Assembly: GCA_024364735.1 (NCBI GenBank)
Contig: JAGFNQ010008719.1
Location: forward strand, 27,389-91,388
Direction of reading: 5' to 3'
Source of the DNA: Boesenbergia rotunda
Lineage: Eukaryota; Streptophyta; Magnoliopsida; Zingiberales; Zingiberaceae
Length of the DNA stretch: 64,000 nt
Below are positions 47,883 through 59,109 of this stretch, piece by piece. A program made the translations under genes and the position numbers. Numbering within the stretch: the stretch's first letter is position 1; each line of letters begins with the position of its first letter. The notes beneath the pieces are model-generated. The model was not told the DNA's origin, ran no database searches, and worked only from the letters and a program-made list of their open reading frames with translations.

Positions 47883-47990
47883 GTTTTTCCTGTACACTCA
47901 AGTAGCATTGTTAGATAACAAACAACCCTTAACTTTGAATCCTTTGCCAATATCAAAACAAGGTTCGATCTGGTGCTTCCTGCACCAACA

Positions 47991-48004
47991 ATCTCCCCCT
48001 TTTT
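47991..48004 (-). other. Polypurine tract of the gag-only copia element
   Basis: The minus strand reads AAAAAGGGGGAGAT directly before the LTR start TGTTGG. Confidence 0.8.
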
Positions 48005-50908
48005 GATTATGGCAACACAATTCAAAGTTAAGGAAACACTTATAACAGTTTAAGCACAAAAGGTTAAGCAATGAAGTATAACTATTTATGAATAGAATAA
48101 ATGTAGAGTTGAAAAAAATATTTATTTTTCATACTCCCCCTAAAACCCTGAATACTTGTATTTACAACTCTTAACTTTGACCTTTCCTCCCCCTTTGACA
48201 TATATCAAAAACAGGCATGGGTGAACAAGGTATCTAACAGGGATTTATGAGTTTTTCTAAGTGCTTCATGTTTTTGACAAAGTATTTCAAAAATAGAGTA
48301 AAAATATTTTCAAAACTTTTTACACTTAGATAATTTTCAAGTATAAAGCAAGTACTTTTGAGAAGTTTGAAAAATTAAGTGTCAGGTACTTGGTTTAAAA
48401 ATAGTTAAGTACTAAACTCATTTAAATACTTGAAATAAATTTTTGAAAGAAATTGTTAAGTACTTAGAAATAATTTTTGAGAAAGACTTAGAAATAATTT
48501 TTGAAAGAAATAGTTAAGTAATTGGAAAAAATGTTAAGTACTTAAGTTGTATTTAAAAAAAAATTAAGAAAAAAATCAAGTACTTAAATTGATTTTGAAA
48601 AAATTAAGTACTTCGGATGTTTTTGAAATTCAAAATTTTCAAATTTGATTCCCTCTTTTCTTTCCTATCTCCCCCCTTAATGTTAAATTCTTCTCCTTAG
48701 ACCATTTTTAAGTTCAATTAAGAATAATATTTTGAAGGAAGTGATAAGGAGAATGTTTGTGTATCAGAGCCTATGAATTTTGAAGGCAAAAAGATACTTA
48801 GAATAATTTTGAAGGCATAAAAAAAACTTAAATTTCTAGATTAAATCCATTTTAAAAAATGTATTTGTAGGCAAATTTTTAAAAGCTTCACGCACTTAGA
48901 ACACTTTTGCCTTGAAAAATATTTGTACTTTTGGAAACATTATATTTTGAAAAACAGCAGTACTTTTTGAAAGATATTATGCATTTTTGAAGACATAAGT
49001 ACTTTTGAAATAAATTATGATTTGAAACACATAAGTACTTTTAGAAAAATATTAGACTTTGAAAGATATGAGTAATTTTTGAAAAGTATTATGCATTTTG
49101 AAAATAAAATATTTTACTTGACTAGGTTTCTTTTCCAGTCTGACACAATCCTAGGAAACCTTGTTGATTACAAGGACATTTCCCTAAGTGTCCTGGAAAA
49201 GTTCTCCAATTCAAGTAAATACTATCTCCAAAAAAAATGATAGTACTTTGAAAGTATATGCTAGTACATTTTGAAAGATGTATGACCTTTTTGAAGACAC
49301 AATATTTTGCTTAACTTGGTTTATTTTCCAGTCTGACACAATCCTAGGAAACCTTGTTGACTACAAGGATATTTTCCTAAGTGTCCTGGAAATTCGCCAA
49401 CCCAAGTAAATATTATTTCAAAAATAATTTCATAGGTCACAATAATAATAATAATATTTTGAACGAAAAATTATTTATGTTTTCAAAAAGATTTTAAACT
49501 TGCAGTGCATGAAAACATATATTTTGAAAAATTTTCAGCAATTCTTTTAATTTGATCTCCCCCTAAACTTGACCCAGTCCTAGGAAGCTTGTTGACTACA
49601 AGTGATCTTCCTCTGAGTTTTAGGGTTTGATTTAAATTATAAGAATTATCTAATAACTTTAAAATAATTACCAAAAAAAATTTCAAAAATTCTTCTTTTG
49701 AATCAAACTCCCCCTAAATTTGACACTTCCTAGGAGTCCTAGTGGATCATGAAATGGACCTTCCTCTGTGTCTTTAGGGTTTATTAAAATCAAAAGAGTA
49801 TAGTAATTTTCAAGAAGATAATTTTAGAAAATTCAATCTGGAATGAAGATAATTTTGAGTATAGTAATTTTCAACACAATTTGGAATGATAACACAATTT
49901 TCGAAGAACATTTTGAAATGATAATAATTTTTCAAATAGATAGTAATATACGAAGGCTTTTGAATCAACTTTTGAAAGCCTTATTTTTGAGATGAAAATA
50001 AGTTTTAAAGCATAAGGATTTTGAGAAATCTAAAAAACATTAAGAAGAACTCCCCCTGTATCCGACATAGACTGACTTTATCTAAGACCTTAGTGTTGAC
50101 TAGGTTTGACCATGTTTGACTCAGTTGACTAAGGTTTGACTATGTTGGAATTATGGTTTGACTATGTTGGAATTATCCTCTGAATTAAAACACAACATAA
50201 AAGAAATTTTAATTTGAACTTAATTTTCCTGTCTCACCCAATCTAGGGTTTTCAAACAGTTAGCCTTAAAAGTTCTTGTGAGACAGGTTTGAAGGTAAAA
50301 ATTAATTTTGAAAAGGAATTTTCATTTATTTTGAAAAAAGTTATTTAATTTTGAAAACAGATTTAAAAAAAATAAGTGTAGAAAGCAGAAATTTTGAACA
50401 CTGATTAAGTGATTTTTGAAACAGAATAAGTTTGAAAAATAGAAATTTTGAAAACAGATTAGAATCTATAATTATTTGAAATTTGTGTTAGATTCGAATT
50501 TGACAAAAGATAATTTGAATTTGAATTTCAGAAATTGGCTTCCAGGTCTTGGCGAGGCACTAGGCCTTCTTTGGCCGTAGCCTTATGGGATCATCCACCC
50601 TTTCCTTGACAAAGCCTTTTAATGAAATTTCATTTTCAAATTAAATTAGGTCATTTTCTGGTCTAATAGCTTGGGTCTTGGATCGGTAGCTTTCGGCTGG
50701 TTTCACCAGTCTAAAGAGACCAAGTAGACTTGATCTTATTAGAGATGGTTTCCCCAACGTACTATCATCTCACCTCCTCCCAATACTATGTTTTCAAATT
50801 TTCAAGTAATTGGTTAAGTCCTTAAGCTAACTAAACCTAAGTCTAAGCATGGTAAATTGCAAAAATTAAATAAACAATCAATCAATCAAACATGCAAAAA
50901 AAAATTAT
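48005..50908. other. Non-coding interior of the gag-only copia element with diverged repeats
   Basis: This is AT-rich sequence full of AAGTACTTTTGAAA-like words. A block of about 130 bp (CAGTCTGACACAATCCTAGG... TAAGTGTCCTGGAAA) occurs at about 49104-49235 and 49297-49424. Weaker relatives lie near 49560-49640 and 49710-49790. No ORF of note; the pol region expected here is missing. Confidence 0.7.
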
Positions 50909-51778
50909 TTAAGTCACTTCAAAATGGTAATAATATTCTAGATTTTCGCAATAAGCAATGTTATGAATTACATTTTCATATGAATTAATCATGTTGTTCA
51001 TAGTAAATAATGGATTATTAAATACTGTAAATTTACCATTTGATTCCCTTTTGGAGGTCTCCCCCTTGATTTTAGCCATCTTCCCTTTGCTTGATTGTTT
51101 CCTCAGTATTTTGTAGTGGTCGCGAGCTAACCGGACAAGTTTCCGAGGATACCTTTCTTTGTCGTCAGATTCTGAGTCTGAGTTGGACTCAGGTTCTAGT
51201 TGAGGCCTCTTTTGCAGTTCTCTTGGAGTTTTCCCTGCAATAAAACTTATACCTTTCTCGACCATTATAGTATCTATTTGATTATTCAATTCTAATTTAC
51301 AAAAAGATTCAAAATTAGTTACCGTCTTAGTCAGTTCGTCGTCTGATTCTACTGGTTCGATTTCGATTCTGGATTCGAGTTCAGATTCTGATTCGGCTAT
51401 CTGTGCTTGGACATCAGGTACCTCAATGTCGGAGCTCTCTTCGTGTAGGTTGATTAGTTTCTCCCACATTTCTTTAGCACAGTTGAAGGATCCAACTAGC
51501 TTGAGTTGTTCGTTAGTTAGACCACATTGAAGAATTGCAGTTGCTCTTGCATCAGTCTCAATTTGGTTGAGGGTTGGTTCATCCAGTTTGTCCCATGCAA
51601 TTGATAGTCCATCTTCTGTAGGGAGGTGGAACCCTGTTTGAATTATCAACCAGAGATCTAGATTGTCCTTCAGGTGGGATTCCATTAGACTTTTCCAGGT
51701 TCTGAAGTTCTCGCCAGAGAATAGAGGCGGACGAACACTGTTCCATTCTTGATTGGCCATTAAGGATAAATCTTGCAC
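50909..51778 (-). CDS. Copia gag-like protein of the non-autonomous element
   Basis: The ORF is 289 codons from 51778; a likelier start is the internal Met at 51760 (MANQEWNSVRPPLFSGENF). Residues 10-125 form the copia UBN2-type gag domain (FRTWKSLMESHLKDNLDLW, then TAILQCGLTNEQLKLVGSF and EMWEKLINLHEE). Compared with the family A gag, the central part is replaced by a short acidic stretch, and no CCHC zinc knuckle is present. The C-terminal part keeps FESFCKLELNNQ and KGISFIAGK-like patches, then becomes basic. Gag assembles particles and packages RNA; without the knuckle, packaging by this protein alone is doubtful. The ORF is intact. Confidence 0.8.
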   Translation of the reverse strand: MQDLSLMANQEWNSVRPPLFSGENFRTWKSLMESHLKDNLDLWLIIQTGFHLPTEDGLSIAWDKLDEPTLNQIETDARATAILQCGLTNEQLKLVGSFNCAKEMWEKLINLHEESSDIEVPDVQAQIAESESELESRIEIEPVESDDELTKTVTNFESFCKLELNNQIDTIMVEKGISFIAGKTPRELQKRPQLEPESNSDSESDDKERYPRKLVRLARDHYKILRKQSSKGKMAKIKGETSKRESNGKFTVFNNPLFTMNNMINSYENVIHNIAYCENLEYYYHFEVT

Positions 51779-52208
51779 ACAAGAAAAAAAAATAGAGATG
51801 TACCAAGACTTGGTCTTGGATTAGTAGTGCGGGAGAGAGAAAAACAAACTCAAAGGGTGTTTGCATGAATTTCGAGGTAAAATAATAATAAAAAATTTTT
51901 TAAAATGTTGACCTTAACAATTTTGATTAATGAAGAAAAAGTAAGAAAAAAATTTCTCGAATTAAGATAGCACAAATTTCGAGGAAAAATATTAAAATAA
52001 TAATAAAAAGAAATTTTACGATAAGTTTTCACAAATTGATTCTTTTATCAATTCTGACTTATGGTGAGAAAATGAGAATTCAGAATTGAAAAAGGCGTTC
52101 GGATTTAAAAGTGAAAAATAAAGATATTATTTATTTGAAAAATAAAGCGAAAAAAAAAATCTGAAAAAAAATTTCAAAGTGGTGGTTGCACCAACTTTGA
52201 ATAACCCC

Positions 52209-52220
52209 GCTCTGATACCA
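52209..52220 (-). other. Primer-binding site of the gag-only copia element
   Basis: The minus strand reads TGGTATCAGAGC (initiator tRNA-Met type), 2 nt from the 5' LTR. Confidence 0.9.
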
Positions 52221-52222
52221 CT

Positions 52223-53673
52223 TGTTGGATCGAGAAATGCGAGAGTGGGGGGGTGAATGTCGCAAATCGTTCGGATTTAAAAAGAGTAAGTGCGCAGCGA
52301 AAATAAGACACAAAAACAATGCTAACAAGGTCGTTTTACTTGGTTCGGAGCCTGTGTCGACTCCTACTCCAAGGCCCACGGTCGTTGACCGTTTTCTGCG
52401 GGCAATTCTATACGTTCGAGAAAGTTTACAATGAAAAGTATTACAGAATCAGAGTAGTAAACTTTAATTAAGCTCTTCGTTACCGACGTCCGGTGTAGAT
52501 CGAAGTGTTGGAGCAGCAGGACGTCGTCAGCTCGAGTTGGAAGAGTTCGGGAGCGTGTCGTGGAAGCAGAAGAGCGTGGAAGCGTCGCAGTAATTGATGC
52601 TCTGAAGAAGGGGGTCGAGGGCCCTTTATATAGGGCCTAGGGGCGCCCTGGTCGACGGGGGCGCCCCCCACGTGGCAGCAGATCCGGCTGTAGCTCGGTC
52701 GCCGTCTGATCCAATTATCCTCGGGATCCGGTTTGACCGGGGCGCCCGGAGGACTCGGGGCGCCCGGTTTGACCGGTCAAAGTCTCATCTCTTCAGCTTC
52801 GCAGGGATGCGCTTCGGCAGCTGGTAGTGGGGGCGCCCGAGACACGCGGGGCGCCCGCGACAAGCGGGGTGAAAACGCGTCGAGGTTGTTACTGACTTGG
52901 GTTGACCTTGGGGGCGCCCTGGTCGTCCGGGGCGCCCTGCTCAGCTTCTGCCTCACTCCTTTGAGGCTCTCTGAGCTGCAGATACTCAGTCCTTCGATCC
53001 TGCATCCAGGGTTAGTCCAAATAACAATTATATTATTATTTTATACAGTCTTAGCTGTCTTGGTTCTGACTTTGGTCTCCAAAATGGAGCCCTAGGTCGA
53101 ACCGACGCCTAATGTTCCCTCAAGGGGAACGCGTCCTCACCTACTCTTCTCGGGAGAGTTTACCTGGTGCCAACCGGATTCTCCAGTTGGACTTTTGCCC
53201 GGCAGTCCTTCGCCAGGTCTTGAGTTACCAAGCTGCCCTTCGCTTGGTGCCTAGCTGCCCTTCGCTAGGTCTTTTCTTCTGGCAGTCCTTCGCCAGCCTA
53301 GCAGTCCTTCGCTAGGTCTTTTCTTCTGGCAGTCCTTCGCCAGTGCCTAGCAGTCCTTTGCTGGGGCTTCTGCTGTCTGGCAGTCCTTCGCCAGTGCCTA
53401 GCATTCCTTCGCTAGGGCTTTTCTTCTGGCAGTCCTTCGCCAGGACCTAGCAATCCTTCACTAGGGCTTTTCCATTCTGGCAGTCCTTCGCCAGGGCCTA
53501 GCTGTCCTTCGCTAGGACTTTTCTTCTGGCAGCCCTTCGCCAGGGCCTAGCAGTCCTTCGCTAGGGCTTTTCCTGTACACTCAAGTAGCATTGTTAGATA
53601 ATAAACAACCCTTAACTTTGAATCCTTTGCCAATATCAAAACAAGGTTCGATCTGGTGCTTCCTGCACCAACA
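52223..53673 (-). repeat. 5' LTR of the gag-only copia element
   Basis: Pair of 46542-47990. TATA box on the minus strand at about 52624-52631 (CTATATAAAG). GGCGCC pairs start at 52642/52660, 52741/52759, 52832/52850 and 52913/52931, each 18 bp apart. Confidence 0.9.
53198..53565. repeat. Array of about 15 hairpin motifs, 5' LTR
   Basis: This is the same array as 47515-47882, with a few single-base differences (for example a CTAGG to CTGGG stem change and a TTCGC to TTCAC change). It lies about 110-480 nt from the LTR start in element sense, in U3. Confidence 0.9.
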
Positions 53674-55605
53674 GATTCTTGATCCTATAAACAAGAGTTG
53701 CATAGAGATGTAATTGGTAATTAGTACCTACCGATCATACTAAGTCTTGGGCGATTTAGCCAAAGCTAACTCAAGGCGTAGTATGATGTGGATCTTGACC
53801 TACGAGAATTATATTTAGTTGGTGTGGATCTAGTAGTGTGGTTTTACCATATCTGTGACTCGATTCTACCAAAGCCCTATAATTCAGTGGGAGCATCATT
53901 TAATTAAAGGCCTAGTTAAATGATAAATAAAATATGATACAATGGTGGATATTTATTTTCTGCATTTTATGTTGTAGATTACCATGTCAAACACGAACAC
54001 TCTCTCTCTACGATCTGTTCTTGAGAAGGACAAGCTCCTAGGAGCTAATTTCCTGGACTGGTACAGGAATCTGAGGATAGTCCTCACGCAGGAACGTAAG
54101 CTGTACGTTCTGGAGCAAGCAGTTCCTGATGCACCACCAGCCTCTGCCGCTCGTAGTGTTAGAGATGCTCATAAGAAGCATCTAGATGACGTGTTAGACG
54201 TGTCATGCCTAATGCTATGCTGTATGTCTCCTGAGCTTCAGAAGCAACACGAGAAAATGAATGTTTTTGATATGATTGGCCATCTCAAGCAACTATATCA
54301 AGGGCAGGCAAGGCATGAGAGGTTTGAAGTGACTCAGGCCCTTTTTTCATGCAAGATGAAAGAGGGAACCCCTGTAGGAACTCACGTACTCCAAATGATT
54401 GGGTACGTCGAGAACCTCGAGAGGTTGGGGTTCCCTTTGGGCCAAGAGCTGGCTACCATCTGATCCTGCAATCGTTGCCGGTGAGTTACCGTCAATTCGT
54501 CATGAACTACAACATGAACGAATTAGACAAACCACTGCCCGAGATACTCAACATGTTAAGAACTGCTGAGCCTAATCTCACCACTGCCAAGTCCAGTACC
54601 GTCCTAATGGTACAAAAGGGCAAGGGTAAGGGCAAGTGGAAGCCCAAAGGTAAGGGTAAGACCCAAACCAAGGGCAAAGCCAGCTCTTCAACACTCAAAC
54701 CTAAAGGTGGGGTTGCTAAGGATGCTACCTGCTTCCACTGCGGTAAGACTGGGCATTCGAAGCGGAACTGCAAGGTATACCTGGAAGATCTGAAGAAGAA
54801 GAGAAGTGAGACTTCTACTTCAGGTATAAATGTTATAGAAGTCAACCTTTCTATTTCTACATCATGGGTATTAGATACTGGGTATGCTTCTCACATTTGT
54901 ACTAATGTGCAGGCGCTGAGAAATAGCAGGGCATTGGCCAAGGGCGAGGTGGACCTACGAGTAGGCAATGGAGCAAGGGTTGCTGCTGTTGCTATAGGGA
55001 CTTACTTTCTATCTCTTCCCTCTGGGCTTGTACTGGAATTGAATAACTGTTGTTATGTACCTGTACTAATAAAGAATATCATTTCAATTTCATGTTTAGA
55101 TAACAAAGGTTTTTCATTCATAATAAAGGACAAATGTTGTTCTCTTTATTTAAAGGATATGTTCTATTGTAGCGCACATCTGATGAATGACCTCTATATT
55201 CTAGACTTAGAGAGCCCTATCTATAATGTGAATACCAAGAGGTTGAGATCAAATGAGTTGAACCCAACCTATCTCTGGCACTGTCGCTTAGGCCACATAA
55301 ATGAGAGTCACTTGTCCCTGCTCCATAAGGATGGTTTGCTGGACTCATTTGATTTTGAGTCATATGAGACATGCGAGTCATGCCTTCTAGGCAAGATGAC
55401 TAAGACTCCCTTTAGTGGACATAGCGAAAGAGCGACAGACTTGTTAGGACTCATACATAGTGATGTATGTGGCCCTTTCAATGTCGCTGCCAGAGGTGGT
55501 TACAGGTACTTCATCACATTTACTGATGACTTCAGTAGATACGGCTATGTGTATTTGATGACACATAAGTCAGAATCCTTTGAAAAGTTCAAAGAATTCA
55601 GAAAT
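53674..55605 (+). pseudogene. Truncated plus-strand Ty1/copia gag-protease-integrase fragment
   Basis: After a non-coding leader (53674-53983), the reading from 53984 starts MSNTNTLSLRSVLEKDKL and continues as copia gag. A 1-nt deletion near 54450 shifts the frame. Beyond it are a CCHC zinc knuckle (CFHCGKTGHSKRNC, about 54730-54772), the protease patch WVLDTGYASHIC, the GAG-pre-integrase domain (LWHCRLGHINESHL, about 55275), and the start of the integrase core (HSDVCGPF, then FTDDFSRYGYVYLM). It ends abruptly near 55605, where the Athila-like sequence begins, so the rest of integrase, RT and RNase H are missing. Its LTRs are not next to it; the solo LTR at 44445 could be of the same family. 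Confidence 0.85.
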
Positions 55606-58600
55606 ATAGTTTTAGCACTTTTTATTGCATGACTAGAAATAAATGTATCCTTTAGGTTATCTTTATGTCATTTTAGAGTCTTGTGAAAATAAATTAAATT
55701 TGGTTGTCAAAACTTAGGATTTGAGTTCATGGATGAAATCTTGGATGCTTGAGTACGATTTTGCTTTAGATTCTTAATTGAGGATTTGAGATGAATTATT
55801 TTTACCTAGTGAGATTAGCCTTATGTTGTGATACACATATGTTATTGTATTCTAGAACTTGCTTAGGTTCTTTCAAAATCATATTTCAATGATTGAATCA
55901 CATCTATAGAGGCTAATCACTTGTTTACCTTTTCAATTCAATTTTGGCAAAAATCATGTCTATTCTATTTACCTTTCCTTATTGCTAATCTTAACCCTAA
56001 TTTTTCTTTGGATTTGTTTGCTTGGGATGTTTTCATGATGCTATTTTGCCCGAGACGGACAAAGATTTAAGTGTGGGGGAGTGATTGGTGATTTGGAATC
56101 AATTTGTATCAAAAGAGGCAATTCATGTCAACGAAAAAAATTTTCTTATCATTTCTATGTCTTTGATTTGTTTTTATAGTTGTTGATCATAATCATGATT
56201 AATGGTGGAGAGTAGATAATAAGCAAGCCTATGGTAGTGCAAGAATCATATGTGTTTGAGTGAGCTCCACTTCCATCATCAAGTTAGAACTTAAGGAGAG
56301 AGCCACTAAAATTTTCCTTGAAAGGCTATGAGTTAGATTCATCTCAATGACTCATGATGGATGAAAAGGCTAAGTTGTTGATTTAAGGACAAGATACTAA
56401 TCCATAGGGCTTAGATTTATGAGAATTGACAACCTTAGGTAATTTCTTTTCATTTGTTTCTAATTATGCTTAAGTAAATCTAGGGGATACATATTTACTG
56501 TTTTCGCGAGACGCTCAAGCTCAAGTGTGGGGGAGTTGATAAATACTATTTTATTGATTATTTGAGCTGCTTAAATCCATGTTTGACCTATGTTTTTATT
56601 TCTAAAATTGTGAAATTGCCCTAGATTTTAGAACTATTCTTATTTTGGACTAAATTGCAAATTTGCATTAAAATTGGATTATTTGGCCACTAAATTCTTG
56701 ATCTATTGTTATAGGCATCAAAGGTTCAAGGACCTAGGACATATTGGGTCAAACTTGAGTCGGAAGTGACCCGGATCGAATTATCAAGATTATGATCTAA
56801 TCTGGGCCGTCCGATTCAAGAGCGGCTAGATCTGAGCCATTCGGGATGATCCGAAGCAATCCGAGCTAGGGCAAGGGTTGATCAAGCACCCTGATCAAGA
56901 TCTGAAGATTTCATCCAAATCAGAGCTAAATCAACCGTTGGATCAAGCTTGGAGGGCTCTAGATCATCCATTCAAAGATTAGCTTGATCTGGACCATCCG
57001 TTGCAAATCTGGAGGATCCGAGCTACCACATGGCAGATCTTGACCCCAGATCATCATCATCAAAGTTTGGCTCCAATCAGAGCAAGATCAGCCGTTGGAT
57101 TGAAGTGGATCAATCTGGACCGTCCGTGCTTAAGTATTTAATCAAAAATCTGCCACAGCCCAGCGTTGTCGCGTCTTCAGAGTTCTTCGCCGCAAGTCCC
57201 GTTCTTCGTGTTCTTCCTTCATTCTTAGGTTCTTCCTTCAATCCAAGGCGCGACCACTCGATTTTCTTGCTGAATTCACGTGCTAGGTCATTGGGGAGGT
57301 CATCAGTCTTGTTTCCGGATCGAAATTGCCCAAGAACAGAGTTTGTGAGAGGTTTCTACAGCTCTGTCCAATTGACACCCTTCGGATTGGCTGTGCTCTA
57401 CTACCTTCCACCTAAGCTATCCAGAGGGGTTCCCTGAGTAGCTTGGATCATCATTCACCCACCCACACACGCAGACACAGCTGCAATGAAGAATTCGTAT
57501 GGAAAATTCAGAAATGGGCAATTTGAGCTGTATTCAATCGCGGATGAAGTTTTCCCCATGATTTGCTGAGCTTGCGGGTCCGAGGCTCTCCCTTGCTTGA
57601 CAACCAAGGAGTATCTGAGCTCTGAAAGGAATCGAGGAGTAGATTTCATCAGTTTAATTTCATGTTTAGCTGTAGTTTTCAATTCTGCCGCAAGCTTGTT
57701 CTGAAATTCTGTTTAGTTACTGAATTTTTTGATTTTTAAGTTGTTAGCCAAAATTTAGCTTTAATTCTGCAAGTAGAGTAATATAGGAACTTGTTTAGTG
57801 ATCAACTAGATCAAATTTTAGTTTATTTTAGTTTAATTTGCTGCGTGCCAAGTCAATTTGTTGCGTGCCAACTTATTTGCTGCGTACCAACTATTTCAGC
57901 CCTTTTCACTAGTTTTGTAAAGTAATTGCTAGTTTAAACCTCCTTGTTCCTAGATTAGTTACTTGTACTCAAGTTGTGTTAGCTAGCTCAGCCTTTAAGT
58001 TATTGCTAAAACAGAAAAATTAGTAGCTAGTCTTTTCATTTTGCATCTAAAATTTCAGCACTTTTGTATTTCTGAATTTTCTTTGTTTCTCTGGTTTTGA
58101 TTTCAGTTTCAATTCCTCTACATTAGTCTTGCTTAGTTATTTCCTAATACCCCTGTTTTCCAATCAATTTTACAATTTGAGCTGCAAGTTACTAATATCT
58201 TAAGTTTTGAGTTAGTTTTTGGCACAAGGAGACTTCCATTGTGTGCCAATTGATTTGATTCTTTTTGCATCTGAATTTGACTCGTTTTTGTGGTATGTGT
58301 TTGTGTTTGAATTCAATAAACTCGCACTCACTCATATTCGAATCTTGTTAGCAGTGGTTGGTTTCCAAAACACTTTAGCTAGTTGAGTTGCAATTGCTTG
58401 GTTGAGTCTTAATTTCGCATGTTAGTAATTGTGTTAGGTTTGTTCATTTTCGAAAACTCCAATCACCGCTTTTACCTCTTTTCTCAGCATTCCTTTTGTT
58501 TTGTAGAAATCAGAAGTTAGTTTCCAAAAAAAATTTTTGTAAGTGCTTGAGTAAGCTTCCATTAGGTTAAGTACTAAGTGTCATCTCTTTGCTTAGCTCC

Positions 58601-58873
58601 ATTGTTCACTTTTCTTTATTTTCATTTCATTTTCATTCTCAATTGCAATTTCAATTTCGATTGTATGCCAAATCCAAATTTGTTTCTTTGAAACCCAAAA
58701 CATAAACGACACAAATACAAGTTCGAATCAAACACGACAACTAGCCCCGAGAAAAATACGACCTGTGGCCCCTATATTACATTTTCATACTTTTGATTGT
58801 AAAAAAGTTTTCCAGTTATTCATTCACATCTAAATTTGAGACCCACATTCGTGACACATATTTGGGCCTATCA
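55606..58873 (+). mobile_element. Athila-like Ty3/gypsy 3' end with LTR
   Basis: The sequence 55606-56536 is non-coding 3' region with two AAGTGTGGGGGAG tracts (56072 and 56524 areas), the second next to TGATAAATAC. A segment 56537-58873 starts TGATAAATAC and ends GGGCCTATCA (TG...CA with TGATA/TATCA ends), about 2.3 kb. Paired PPT-like tracts are a habit of Athila elements, which is the basis of the name. No env or pol remains. The ORF at 57030-57437 lies in the LTR and has no domain. Confidence 0.65.
56537..58873 (+). repeat. Athila-like 3' LTR
   Basis: The termini TGATAAATAC and GGGCCTATCA are inverted to each other. It is followed directly by the tandem repeat of Tat element 2, so it marks the right end of the insertion. 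Confidence 0.65.
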
Positions 58874-58875
58874 CT

Positions 58876-59090
58876 GGGGTACTTAGTCTTGGTTTGGGTT
58901 CTACAGATGCCCGACCAAGGAATAAAACCCTAATACCTCGCGGTGTTGCGGATGCTCGGGGTACTTAGGATTGGTCTGGGTACTACAGATGTCTGACCAA
59001 GAAATATAAACCCAAATGCTTCGCGGTGCTGCGGATGCCCAGGGTGCTTAGTCTAGCCTGGGTGCACCAGATATCCAACCAGGATCTACG
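58876..59090. repeat. Tandem repeat of about 82 bp, 2.5 units
   Basis: Units start at 58876, 58958 and 59041 with GGGGTACTTAG-like words and contain CGCGGTGTTGCGGATGC. The unit is unrelated in sequence to the 66-bp repeat of element 1 but sits in the same place. Confidence 0.8.
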
Positions 59091-59109
59091 CAACCCCTAC
59101 CTGGGAGCT

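Larger units (their letters stand above)
46542..47990 (-). repeat. 3' LTR of the gag-only copia element
   Basis: The minus strand starts TGTTGGTGCAGGAAGC and ends CTCGATCCAACA. The TATA box is at about 46942-46949 (minus). It differs from the other LTR by scattered substitutions and small indels, roughly 1-2 per 100 bp by eye, so insertion is recent. It carries the palindrome pairs (46960-47253) and the hairpin array (47515-47882). ORFs in it (46541-46958, 46990-47412) recur in the other LTR and are not genes. Confidence 0.9.
46542..53673 (-). mobile_element. Young non-autonomous copia element (gag only)
   Basis: Near-identical LTRs (46542-47990 and 52223-53673), a PBS at 52209-52220 and a PPT at 47991-48004 define a minus-strand element of 7.1 kb. 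The only protein ORF is a gag at 50909-51778; no protease, integrase or RT is found, and 48005-50908 is AT-rich non-coding filler with internal repeats. The gag resembles that of copia family A (shared LQC-L--EQL-LVGSF pattern), so related elements may supply the enzymes. The flanking 5-mers (CTAAG and GATTC) do not match. Confidence 0.85.

Noticed and set aside
46542..53673. Target-site duplication for the gag-only copia element
   Set aside because: The 5 bp on each side do not match in any nearby register. Reported as an anomaly instead.
57030..57437. ORF of 135 codons starting MADLDPRSSSS
   Set aside because: It lies inside the Athila-like LTR, with low-complexity content and no family match. 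Probably chance.
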